This document shows positions 40,114-46,672 of a stretch of DNA of 50,169 nucleotides, one piece after another; position 1 is the first letter of the stretch; each line of letters opens with the position of its first letter. This stretch comes from a virus. Location of the stretch: the IMG/VR virus record IMGVR_UViG_3300034375_011589, positions 1 through 50,169 of that record; one strand, given 5' to 3'. The notes beneath the pieces are model-generated. The model had not been told where the DNA came from. It worked only from the letters and a program-made list of their open reading frames with translations, and searched no databases. A program made the position numbers and the translations under genes.

Positions 40114-40575
40114 ATGAAAAAAGATAATATTTCAACTGATTGGGATGATAGATTTATGAATTTAGCTTCACACATATCTAAATGGTCTAGAGACCCTAAT
40201 AGAAAAATTGGTGCTGTGATTGTGGGTGATGACAATACAGAAAAATCTATAGGTTATAACGGTTTACCTAACAATGCTGATATAAATAAACTTGATAGAT
40301 ATGAAAAACCACAAAAATATATGTGGGTAGAACACGCTGAAAGAAACGCTATTTATAAAGCTGGGAAAAATGGTGTCCAATTAGAAGGATGTAAAATATA
40401 TGTAACATATTTCCCATGTGTGGATTGTGCTAGAGCAATAATTCAGTCTGGTATAAAAGAAGTGTGTTCACCAAAACCTAACTTTACACACCATAGGTGG
40501 GGTGAATCTTGGAAAATATCACAAGAAATGTTTAAAGAATGTGGTGTGAACGTTAAATATATAGAAAATGAATAA
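40114..40575 (+). CDS. cd: Deoxycytidylate (dCMP) deaminase
   Basis: 153 aa. The zinc deaminase motifs are H74-A-E76 (WVEHAERNAIYKAG) and P-C102-V-D-C105, with the family start MNLASHISKWSRDPNRKIGA. It converts dCMP to dUMP, feeding the thymidylate synthase encoded at 46.7 kb; a thymidine kinase lies between them. Length and order of motifs match T4 Cd/ComEB-type enzymes. It overlaps the next small gene by 8 nt. Confidence 0.95.
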   Translation: MKKDNISTDWDDRFMNLASHISKWSRDPNRKIGAVIVGDDNTEKSIGYNGLPNNADINKLDRYEKPQKYMWVEHAERNAIYKAGKNGVQLEGCKIYVTYFPCVDCARAIIQSGIKEVCSPKPNFTHHRWGESWKISQEMFKECGVNVKYIENE

Positions 40576-40777
40576 AGATAAATTTTGGCATGAATATGAT
40601 TCAGTTAACGATAATGACTTATTAAATTGGTTCACTAATCTAACTGAAATAGATAAAAATAAAATAAGAAATAGAGTTAAACAATTAAACGTAGAAATAA
40701 CCCATGGGGAATACTACGATGGTTGGACTTTAGATGGATTGATTAAAGAAAAAGAAAAACTTTCTAAATTAATATAA
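40568..40777 (+). CDS. Hypothetical small protein, 69 aa
   Basis: Begins NKDKFWHEYDSVNDNDLLNW. Acidic, helical, ending in a Lys/Glu-rich helix (LIKEKEKLSKLI). Its start overlaps the dCMP deaminase stop, so translation is coupled. Not recognised. Confidence 0.65.
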   Translation: MNKDKFWHEYDSVNDNDLLNWFTNLTEIDKNKIRNRVKQLNVEITHGEYYDGWTLDGLIKEKEKLSKLI

Positions 40778-40788
40778 AATTAATTATA

Positions 40789-41208
40789 TTATTTTCTCCA
40801 TTTTCTTGACCCTCTCATTTTTTTTGGAGTTTCATCTAATTCCATATCTAAATTACCAAATAAGTTAACTAAAGAATCTGGTAAAACATCACTTTTCTCT
40901 TCGTAGTCCATAAAATCAACTTCTTCATAAGGTTCATCCATCATATCATATAATACAATATCATCTTCTAAGTTAAAATCACCAAAACCACCTATTTTAC
41001 CACCAGTAATATCTACTTCATTTGGTAAATCTACTGTTAATTCAACACCAACTATATTATCACCTCTAAAATTATTAGTTAAATCACCACCTCTTTGCCA
41101 AGCTTTAGTTGTTTCATAAGAACCTGACGATGAAGATGATGTTTGTTCTTGTAAATGAAGTTTTCTTATACGATTTTTTTCACTTTCTTTAGTATATAAT
41201 TTTTCCAT
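40789..41208 (-). CDS. Leader-bearing acidic protein, 139 aa
   Basis: The leader EKLYTKESEKNRIRKLHLQE ends at L-Q-E|Q (E21). The R-I-R-K-L-H core is the same as in the 211 aa protein at 33620-34255. The mature part starts with a Ser run, then a very acidic domain (DDIVLYDMMDEPYEEVDFMD) and a basic end (KKMRGSRKWRK). Function unknown; candidate internal head protein. An AATATTTATATA element lies 13 nt upstream. Confidence 0.7.
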   Translation of the reverse strand: MEKLYTKESEKNRIRKLHLQEQTSSSSSGSYETTKAWQRGGDLTNNFRGDNIVGVELTVDLPNEVDITGGKIGGFGDFNLEDDIVLYDMMDEPYEEVDFMDYEEKSDVLPDSLVNLFGNLDMELDETPKKMRGSRKWRK

Positions 41209-41221
41209 GTGTTTTTTTATA

Positions 41222-41229
41222 TATAAATA
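41222..41229 (-). promoter_or_regulatory. Late-promoter-like element before the 139 aa gene
   Basis: Sense-strand ATATTTATATATAAA, 13 nt upstream of the ATG at 41208. Confidence 0.5.
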
Positions 41230-41259
41230 TTGTATTTTTTGTAAATAGTTTTTGATTTT

Positions 41260-41619
41260 ATGTCAAATGTTGTGTATATTGTAAATATGGTAACATTTTT
41301 AGTCATAATAGTAATAATTTTACTTTCACTAATCAGCTTTTTTTGTGGTTATGCTCTTAGAAAATATCATGAACAAAAGTTTAGGGAAAAAATAATGGAA
41401 GATTTCATAAACAACTTACCTAAAATAAGTATTGTACCAAAATATCCTAATTTTTTTACAGATTTAGATGATTTTGATGATAATTTTTATGGAATTAATA
41501 AAAGTGAGACATATGATGAGTTATTAATATTAAAACATGAGTTAAAAATGAGTTTACTTAATGAAGATTATGAAAAAGCAGCCGAAATAAGAGATAAAAT
41601 TAAAAAACTTGGAAAATAA
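41260..41619 (+). CDS. Membrane-anchored protein with C-terminal UVR motif, 119 aa
   Basis: One N-terminal membrane helix (VNMVTFLVIIVIILLSLISF, residues ~8-30) is followed by a charged stalk. The C-terminal UVR motif is LILKHELKMSLLNEDYEKAA followed by EIRDKIKKL (~88-117). UVR motifs occur in UvrB/UvrC and in ClpC and its adaptor McsA; the phage ClpC-like protein at 14 kb has one too. A membrane-tethered adaptor or partner for ClpC is an attractive but unproven idea. The stop is 16 nt before the thioesterase ATG. Confidence 0.75.
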   Translation: MSNVVYIVNMVTFLVIIVIILLSLISFFCGYALRKYHEQKFREKIMEDFINNLPKISIVPKYPNFFTDLDDFDDNFYGINKSETYDELLILKHELKMSLLNEDYEKAAEIRDKIKKLGK

Positions 41620-41635
41620 AGAAGAAATATTGGTT

Positions 41636-42049
41636 ATGACACACATAACTACACACCCTATAAAAAAATCTGATTTAGGTTTTCATGGGAATCTATTCGG
41701 GGGAAAACTTCTCGCTTGGATGGATGCAGCAGCAGCTGGATTCGCTTCTGAAGTTTGTGACACACCACGGATGGTAACTAAATCTATAGATAAGTGTATT
41801 TTTAATAAACCAGCTAGAGAAGGTCAATTGTTGAAAATATATGGTAAAGTTCTTAAAATTGGTAATACTAGTCTTACATTAAAATTAGAAGCTAGGAGTC
41901 ACAATGTTTATAGTGGCAAACAAAAGATTATTCTTACAACAAATATGACTTTTGTTAGGATTGATGAACAAGGTGACCCAATAAGTATATCTGAAAGAGT
42001 TAAATTAAAATATGATTTAGAAAATTATGAAGAAAATAATTCATATTAA
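41636..42049 (+). CDS. Acyl-CoA thioesterase, hotdog fold (YciA/BACH-like)
   Basis: 137 aa from the ATG at 41636 (MTHITTHPIKKSDLGFHGNL); a TTG at 41609 could extend it by 9 residues. The family signature is H-G-N-L-F-G-G-K-L-L-A-W-M-D (H17, D30), followed by AAAAGFASEV and KPAREGQLLKIYGKVLKIG. Cellular members hydrolyse short- to medium-chain acyl-CoA; a phage copy may adjust fatty-acid or CoA pools or membrane composition. It sits in a plus-strand run with nucleotide genes and overlaps the next gene by 23 nt. Confidence 0.88.
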   Translation: MTHITTHPIKKSDLGFHGNLFGGKLLAWMDAAAAGFASEVCDTPRMVTKSIDKCIFNKPAREGQLLKIYGKVLKIGNTSLTLKLEARSHNVYSGKQKIILTTNMTFVRIDEQGDPISISERVKLKYDLENYEENNSY

Positions 42050-42287
42050 TCAACATGTAATTAGAAGAAATACAAAAACTGGTGAAAGAAATCCAGTTAT
42101 TACTTGTAAGACATATAAAACTAATGATTATGCTGATAAAGTGATTATTAAAGATAAAGATGGTGATGAGGTAGCTACCATTATATATTCACCAGATAAA
42201 CCATTATCTTGTGGTGCTAGAGTTTGGATAGAAACTAAAAATGAAATAGAATTTATAACAAATAAAAATGGAAAAACTGTATTTTAG
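42027..42287 (+). CDS. Conserved phage protein, 86 aa
   Basis: Begins KKIIHINQHVIRRNTKTGER. The closing pattern TIIYSPDKPLSCGARVWIET recalls small proteins of T4-like marine phages; function unknown. It overlaps both the thioesterase (23 nt) and the thymidine kinase (20 nt), which indicates an operon. Confidence 0.7.
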   Translation: MKKIIHINQHVIRRNTKTGERNPVITCKTYKTNDYADKVIIKDKDGDEVATIIYSPDKPLSCGARVWIETKNEIEFITNKNGKTVF

Positions 42288-42864
42288 ATATTCGACCATG
42301 GGTGCTGGTAAATCTCTTGATTTATTGAAAACAGCATATAACTATGAAGAAAAAAACAAAAAAGTATTTGTTTTAACTTCTGATTTAGATGATAGATTTG
42401 GTAAAAAGAAAATCACTTCTAGGATTGGTATTAGTCGTGATGCTAATACTTTTAATAAAAAAAGTAATTTATATAAAATGGTTTATGAAAAATTAGGTTT
42501 TAATCAAATAAATAAAGTATCTTGTGTTTTAGTAGATGAAGCTCAATTTTTAACCAAAGAACAAGTTTGGCAACTTACTGACGTAGTAGATTATCTAAAT
42601 ATACCAGTTATTTGTTATGGTTTACGTTCCGATTATTTAGGAGAGCCTTTTGAGGGTTCAATTTATTTAATGACTTTAGCCGACACAATAGAAGAACTGA
42701 AAACAATTTGTGAGTTTGGGGGTAAAACGTCAATTAATATGAGAATTAATGACGGTAAGCCAATATTTAAAGGTGAGCAAGTACAAATTGGGGGAAATGA
42801 GTCGTATAAACCAATTTCTAGAAAACATTATAAAAAATTATTAAATGAAAATAAAATTAAATAA
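42268..42864 (+). CDS. tdk: Thymidine kinase (class II, Tdk)
   Basis: 198 aa. Walker A is STMGAGKS (residues 9-16), Walker B CVLVDEAQFL (~86-95), followed by VICYGLRSDYLGEPFEGS, the lasso-side motif of class II enzymes. It phosphorylates thymidine to dTMP. The zinc-site cysteine pairs of typical Tdk are incomplete: only the single Cys of TICEFGGKTSINMR remains where C-x-x-C is normal, so structural zinc is probably lost. Start ATG 42268 overlaps the preceding gene. Confidence 0.93.
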   Translation: MEKLYFRYSTMGAGKSLDLLKTAYNYEEKNKKVFVLTSDLDDRFGKKKITSRIGISRDANTFNKKSNLYKMVYEKLGFNQINKVSCVLVDEAQFLTKEQVWQLTDVVDYLNIPVICYGLRSDYLGEPFEGSIYLMTLADTIEELKTICEFGGKTSINMRINDGKPIFKGEQVQIGGNESYKPISRKHYKKLLNENKIK

Positions 42865-42867
42865 ATT

Positions 42868-43284
42868 ATGAAAAAAGTATTACTTAGTGTGATTACCTTA
42901 TTTGGGATTGGTATGGTATCATACTCACAAAACACAACCGAAGAAATCCTACCTGAGTTTAGTCGTGCATACTTAAATGTGATGTTGAGTTATGGTGATT
43001 CTGTTACACATTATGAAGGTGCAAATGTTTTTACGTTTAATGTGGATGGTAACTCAATTATGTATTACCCACACAAAGGTGATGCTGAAAGATATATCTA
43101 TGTGGGTAGTACGATGGAAGGTGAAGATGATTATGGAGATAGTTATCAGTTAATTAAAACTATTGAAGCAGTATCATCTGATATTGTATACTTCCAACTT
43201 TACAATGATAGAAGATATGGTTTAAACTTAATCTATGAAGAACCATTAATCATTGTTCATTTTTATAACAAAGAACTAAATTAA
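42868..43284 (+). CDS. Secreted hypothetical protein, 138 aa
   Basis: A signal peptide is clear (KKVLLSVITLFGIGMVSYSQ, cleavage after ~YSQ), a common form in Bacteroidetes. The mature part is ~118 residues, acidic and Tyr-rich, with no cysteine. Family unknown. It sits 3 nt after thymidine kinase, probably co-transcribed. A host-envelope role is inferred only from the signal peptide. Confidence 0.75.
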   Translation: MKKVLLSVITLFGIGMVSYSQNTTEEILPEFSRAYLNVMLSYGDSVTHYEGANVFTFNVDGNSIMYYPHKGDAERYIYVGSTMEGEDDYGDSYQLIKTIEAVSSDIVYFQLYNDRRYGLNLIYEEPLIIVHFYNKELN

Positions 43285-43290
43285 AATATT

Positions 43291-43470
43291 ATGAATAAAA
43301 AACTAGTAATTATAATTTTCTTTTTGAGTATCTTACTCGTTGAGTATTGGTCTATTAGTGTAACATACAACTATGCTTATAGACAAGGTCGTAAAGATGG
43401 GATTGATGAAATGGTTACAACTATTGATTCCATATTCGTAAACCAAAAGAAACTCAAAGAAGTAGAGTAA
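43291..43470 (+). CDS. Small membrane protein, paralogue A, 59 aa
   Basis: MNKKLVIIIFFLSILLVEYW is one hydrophobic helix. It is followed by AYRQGRKDGIDEMVTTIDSI and a charged tail. The segment D-G-[IV]-D-E-M-V-T-T-I-D-S-I-F is identical in the 63 aa gene at 43758-43949, so these are duplicates flanking the tRNA. Type I topology with a short outside or inside tail. Function unknown. Confidence 0.7.
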   Translation: MNKKLVIIIFFLSILLVEYWSISVTYNYAYRQGRKDGIDEMVTTIDSIFVNQKKLKEVE

Positions 43471-43476
43471 AGGATT

Positions 43477-43550
43477 GGACCAGTAGCTCAGCTGGATAGA
43501 GCAACTGCCTTCTAAGCAGTAGGTCGAAGGTTCGAATCCTTCCTGGTTCA
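43477..43550 (+). tRNA. tRNA-Arg (anticodon TCT)
   Basis: 74 nt. The acceptor GGACCAG / CTGGTTC includes one G-U pair. The anticodon stem ACTGC / GCAGT has loop CTTCTAA (anticodon 43511-43513), and the T-arm is GAAGGTTCGAATCCTTC. The discriminator A is at 43550, and CCA is not encoded. It reads AGA, a frequent arginine codon in this AT-rich genome. Confidence 0.95.
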
Positions 43551-43579
43551 CTAAACATAAAACATAAACAATCATATTG

Positions 43580-43753
43580 ATGGAAAGAGAATTATTAGAA
43601 CAGAAAATCCAATCACGAAAGAATTGGATTAAGAAAGCAGAATCAAATATACAATTATACCTATCTGAAATTGAAGAGTTTGAAAAACAACTCAGAGAAA
43701 TTTCAATAGAAGAGATAGAGAAAGAATTATTTAACAAAGATAGAAACGAATAA
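43580..43753 (+). CDS. Small coiled-coil protein, 57 aa
   Basis: Begins ERELLEQKIQSRKNWIKKAE and continues as an unbroken charged amphipathic helix to FNKDRNE. Likely a dimeric coiled coil. It lies between the tRNA and the second paralogue of the small membrane protein. Not recognised. The antisense minus-strand ORF is a shadow. Confidence 0.65.
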   Translation: MERELLEQKIQSRKNWIKKAESNIQLYLSEIEEFEKQLREISIEEIEKELFNKDRNE

Positions 43754-43757
43754 AAAT

Positions 43758-43949
43758 ATGAGAAAATACCAGTTAATTATAATAAGCATTATATCATTTA
43801 TTTTATTATTTGAACTTTGGGCTTACAATCAAGTCTATAATTCAGCATATAAAATAGGATATCGTGATGGTGTAGATGAAATGGTTACAACTATAGATTC
43901 TATATTTACTAAACAAAATAAAAATATATCAAATGGAATGGGAAAATAG
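43758..43949 (+). CDS. Small membrane protein, paralogue B, 63 aa
   Basis: One hydrophobic helix (LIIISIISFILLFELWAYNQ), then GYRDGVDEMVTTIDSIF, which is shared with the 59 aa gene at 43291-43470. The duplication encloses the tRNA-Arg and a coiled-coil gene. It overlaps the following gene by 17 nt. Function unknown. Confidence 0.7.
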   Translation: MRKYQLIIISIISFILLFELWAYNQVYNSAYKIGYRDGVDEMVTTIDSIFTKQNKNISNGMGK

Positions 43950-44406
43950 AGATGGAGGCATTTATACTTTCACACTACAAGATGATGGAAGTATTTTATG
44001 GGAAGGTGATTTTAAATATTGTCGTATAGGTTATCCTAATGCGTACAAAGAAGCATATCAACAATACCGTAAAGATGGTGGTTATATGCATATTGATACT
44101 TTCATAGAAAAAGTACATGAACAGGTATACGAGAATGGAGAATGGCTTGGTTTATCAGAAATAGGATTAAAATATCGTCATTTAGTGTATTCAGACACCA
44201 AAACTATTGATATGGTAGACCCATCAGGTGGACCTTGTATTAAACTTCATCAACAACTCGATTGGTTAGGTGAAGAATTTAAAAACCTTTGTGTAAGTAC
44301 TATTACTCCTATTGAAACGGGATATAGAATCGGTACTTATGGTAAGTATGACCATTTAGCTGATGGTGAAATTATAGGTGGAATTATTTACAGAACTAAA
44401 AATTAA
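43933..44406 (+). CDS. Hypothetical soluble protein, 157 aa
   Basis: Not recognised. It begins EWENRDGGIYTFTLQDDGSI, is rich in Tyr/Gly/His, and contains DPSGGPCIKLHQQLDWLG. It looks like a compact cytoplasmic beta-rich protein. It is translationally coupled to the small membrane protein (17 nt overlap) and 3 nt from the next gene. Confidence 0.7.
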   Translation: MEWENRDGGIYTFTLQDDGSILWEGDFKYCRIGYPNAYKEAYQQYRKDGGYMHIDTFIEKVHEQVYENGEWLGLSEIGLKYRHLVYSDTKTIDMVDPSGGPCIKLHQQLDWLGEEFKNLCVSTITPIETGYRIGTYGKYDHLADGEIIGGIIYRTKN

Positions 44407-44409
44407 ACA

Positions 44410-44622
44410 ATGACATTAAGAGAATTATTTTTTTACGGAAGTTTTATATTAATATTTCCGTTGGTTGGAGTGATACTATCAGTAGCATTGATGATACTAT
44501 GGAATGTTGGATTAGTATATGTGATACCATTCCTACCTAAGATTAATTTGTTTGTATCAATTCTAATTATAACTTTACTAACAGTAGTTAGGATTAAAGT
44601 TGGTGATTGGTTAAAAAGATAA
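44410..44622 (+). CDS. Small membrane protein, 70 aa
   Basis: Two hydrophobic segments (FFYGSFILIFPLVGVILSVA and LFVSILIITLLTVVRI) with short polar ends and a basic tail (GDWLKR). Not recognised. It lies in a compact operon of small genes on the plus strand. Confidence 0.65.
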   Translation: MTLRELFFYGSFILIFPLVGVILSVALMILWNVGLVYVIPFLPKINLFVSILIITLLTVVRIKVGDWLKR

Positions 44623-44627
44623 AATAT

Positions 44628-44867
44628 ATGTTAGAAGATATAATAGAAAATTATTACGAATACGAATTTTTAAAAGCAGACGGATTTGATGATGCAGTTA
44701 TTGGTGTTGAAGAAAAAGAAATGAGGTTAATATACTCCGTTTCCAAATGTTTAAAAATTCTTGAAAGGGATATGTCAGAGTTAGATGCGATGGAATACTT
44801 CACATACAATGTGAGTGGTGCATGGATGGGAGACAAGACCCCAATATGGTGTTGGGACAACTTTTAA
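44628..44867 (+). CDS. Conserved small phage protein, 79 aa
   Basis: The start is placed at the ATG at 44628 (MLEDIIENYYEYEFLKADGF); a longer reading from 44607 overlaps the previous gene. The pattern DGFDDAVIG ... RLIYSVSKCLKIL ... MSELDAMEYFTYNVSGAWMG ... TPIWCWD is one I have seen in many unrelated phages; function unknown. Acidic, helical. Confidence 0.75.
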   Translation: MLEDIIENYYEYEFLKADGFDDAVIGVEEKEMRLIYSVSKCLKILERDMSELDAMEYFTYNVSGAWMGDKTPIWCWDNF

Positions 44868-44877
44868 AAATAATATT

Positions 44878-45216
44878 ATGGTAGTAGAAAATATTTTAAT
44901 AGGTTTGAGAGTAGGTAATTTAGTGTACGATAATAAGTCACAATCTAATATTACTATTACTGAATCAAATATTGGGGATATCAAAAACTTTGAGCCAATA
45001 CCAATAACATCAGAATGGTTGGAAGAGATTGGGTTTCAGAAACGATTACGGAATAAAACAAGCTATCCTACTCGGAATAATAATAAGGTTCAATTTAAGT
45101 TAGATAGCTCTGATAATTATGATTGGGAGAATAGTGTTAATAACTTTCCTAAAGTAAAATACATTCACCAATTACAAAACATTTATTTTACATTAACTGA
45201 AACGGAATTGTTATGA
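44878..45216 (+). CDS. Conserved Bacteroidetes-phage protein, 112 aa
   Basis: The start is placed at the ATG at 44878 (MVVENILIGLRVGNLVYDNK). The signature is L-R-x-G-N near the start, PIPITSEWLEEIGFQK in the middle, and VKYIHQLQNIYFTLTETEL at the end. It is a family frequent in phages of Bacteroidetes as I recall it; function unknown. This supports the host assignment. It overlaps the GH16 gene by 4 nt (ATGA). Confidence 0.75.
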   Translation: MVVENILIGLRVGNLVYDNKSQSNITITESNIGDIKNFEPIPITSEWLEEIGFQKRLRNKTSYPTRNNNKVQFKLDSSDNYDWENSVNNFPKVKYIHQLQNIYFTLTETELL

Positions 45217-45956
45217 GTAAAGAAACAATACATTGGTCAGGTTATGAATGGTTAACCCAAGAAAGATTTGGTGAGATACATCCTAAAAAAAGATTTAACT
45301 GGTATGATTCATCGGCTATAGAAATCAGAGATGGTAAGTTAGTTTTAAAAACACAATACAACCCTAAAACATTTACTATAGATGGGGAAGAGTTTGTCAG
45401 TCCTATTGGTATAGGGTTGGTATCAAATACTACGAGATTTAAGTATGGTTACTTTGAAATAGAAGCAAAGTTACCAACAGGTAAAAACCTCTGGCCCGCA
45501 TTTTGGATGTGGGGATTTGATTCATGGCCTCCTGAAATTGATGTATTTGAAGCTTACAGTTCACCTATATTCAAAACATACCTATCTATTAACTTTCCTA
45601 AGATTTTTAATTTTTGGAAGATAGAAACAAACTTTTATTACAACACTCCAGATAATCCTAAAAATACAGGGTCTGTTAAAAAGTTTTTAGGTTTTAAAAA
45701 CCCACAAAAGAATTTTATAAAGTATGCTTGTCTTTGGGAGGAGAATAAGATAACTATATTTTATGATGGAAGGAAGATAAGAGAATTTACTGATGAACAG
45801 ATACTATCACAATTCAATAATATTGACATGAATGTAATAATCAATACGAGTATGAGAGATGGTAAAAGAATATCTAAAGAAGAAAATTCTGAGTTTATAA
45901 TTAACTACTTTAAGTATTCTACCTTAGAAGAATATTATTCAAAAAATAAGTTATGA
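45213..45956 (+). CDS. Glycoside hydrolase family 16 enzyme
   Basis: 247 aa. The catalytic motif is E108-I-D110-V-F-E113 in SWPPEIDVFEAYSS, preceded by the conserved YGYFEIEAKLPTGKNLWPAF. It has the full single-domain GH16 jelly roll and no signal peptide. Family members cleave beta-1,3/1,4-glucans, agar or carrageenan. In a phage of marine-type Bacteroidetes this could break host capsule or stored or extracellular polysaccharide, either in the virion or after lysis. It is translationally coupled to the 112 aa gene upstream and overlaps the 60 aa gene by 4 nt. Confidence 0.9.
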   Translation: MSKETIHWSGYEWLTQERFGEIHPKKRFNWYDSSAIEIRDGKLVLKTQYNPKTFTIDGEEFVSPIGIGLVSNTTRFKYGYFEIEAKLPTGKNLWPAFWMWGFDSWPPEIDVFEAYSSPIFKTYLSINFPKIFNFWKIETNFYYNTPDNPKNTGSVKKFLGFKNPQKNFIKYACLWEENKITIFYDGRKIREFTDEQILSQFNNIDMNVIINTSMRDGKRISKEENSEFIINYFKYSTLEEYYSKNKL

Positions 45957-46135
45957 AAAAATACAAATTCTATAATTTAACAGATAAGGATGAAGATGCA
46001 ATATATATATTTGATGCCTCTAATATTGAAGAAGCATATGTATTAGCCAGTCAAATCAAAAAACTTCCACTTGAAGATTTTAAAAAAATATTTAAAGTAG
46101 TAGAAATACTGAAACAAATAGGTAGTGGAATTTAA
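45953..46135 (+). CDS. Hypothetical small protein, 60 aa
   Basis: Begins KKYKFYNLTDKDEDAIYIFD. Charged, likely a small alpha/beta fold (DASNIEEAYVLASQIKKLPL). ATGA overlap with the GH16 gene. Not recognised. Confidence 0.65.
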   Translation: MKKYKFYNLTDKDEDAIYIFDASNIEEAYVLASQIKKLPLEDFKKIFKVVEILKQIGSGI

Positions 46136-46154
46136 CAATTTCTCAACATTATAA

Positions 46155-46186
46155 TTTGGTATATCCAAATAAGTTTCTTATCTTTG
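46155..46186 (+). promoter_or_regulatory. Bacteroidetes-type promoter TTTG-N20-TATCTTTG
   Basis: The -33 TTTG is at 46155-46158 and the -7 TATCTTTG at 46179-46186, with 20 nt between, identical in geometry to the promoter at 25023. It initiates the rightward group beginning with the 53 aa gene at 46226. Confidence 0.75.
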
Positions 46187-46225
46187 TGGTATAAGAAATT
46201 AACTAATAAAGGTTATGAGAAAGAT

Positions 46226-46387
46226 ATGACTTACTGGCTAAAATCAAAGATATTAGGACACTTAAAAGCAACTGGTAAAAGTGGTGTAAGTGTGCGTAGG
46301 GATTATTTAAGCAAGACTGTTGTGGTTGATTACTTCGGTGGTGCTTGTGTAAAATATTCTTATGATGGGAAATGGTTGTGCGGTTAA
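46226..46387 (+). CDS. Hypothetical small basic protein, 53 aa
   Basis: The start at ATG 46226 (MTYWLKSKILGHLKATGKSG) is set by the promoter at 46155-46186, which overlaps the longer TTG-initiated frame. It contains SVRRDYLSKTVVVDYFGGAC, a beta-like core. Not recognised. First gene of the thymidylate synthase group. Confidence 0.6.
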   Translation: MTYWLKSKILGHLKATGKSGVSVRRDYLSKTVVVDYFGGACVKYSYDGKWLCG

Positions 46388-46446
46388 TTGCACATAACGT
46401 GCTAATATCATCTACGTCTAAAATTATAGACATAAAATAAAAGAAA

Positions 46447-46671
46447 ATGAAAGCGATAATAGAATTTAAACTACCCGAAGATAAAGAGGAATACGAAATG
46501 GCAAACAATGCCAGCAAGATGTATATGGCTTTGTGGGATATAAAACAGTTGTTTAGAAGCACATTGAAGTACAATCCAACTGGGTTGAATGATGAGCAGT
46601 TAGAACAATGGGAAGCAATGCGAGGGGAGTTTTTTGAGATATTGGATAACAATGATTTAAAATTAGATTAA
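46447..46671 (+). CDS. Conserved small phage protein, 74 aa
   Basis: Begins MKAIIEFKLPEDKEEYEMAN, then MYMALWDIKQLFRSTLKY, and an acidic C-terminus. This E-F-x-L-P-E-D ... A-L-W-D-x-x-x-x-L-R-S pattern is common in small phage proteins of unknown function. It is 1 nt before the thymidylate synthase ATG. Confidence 0.75.
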   Translation: MKAIIEFKLPEDKEEYEMANNASKMYMALWDIKQLFRSTLKYNPTGLNDEQLEQWEAMRGEFFEILDNNDLKLD

Positions 46672-46672
46672 G

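Noticed and set aside
43333-43737. Minus-strand 134-codon ORF over the tRNA
   Set aside because: It is antisense to the tRNA and two plausible small plus-strand genes, and has a shadow-like Ser/Cys/Phe-rich composition.
46203-46652. Minus-strand 149-codon ORF
   Set aside because: Antisense to two genes served by a good Bacteroidetes promoter on the plus strand.
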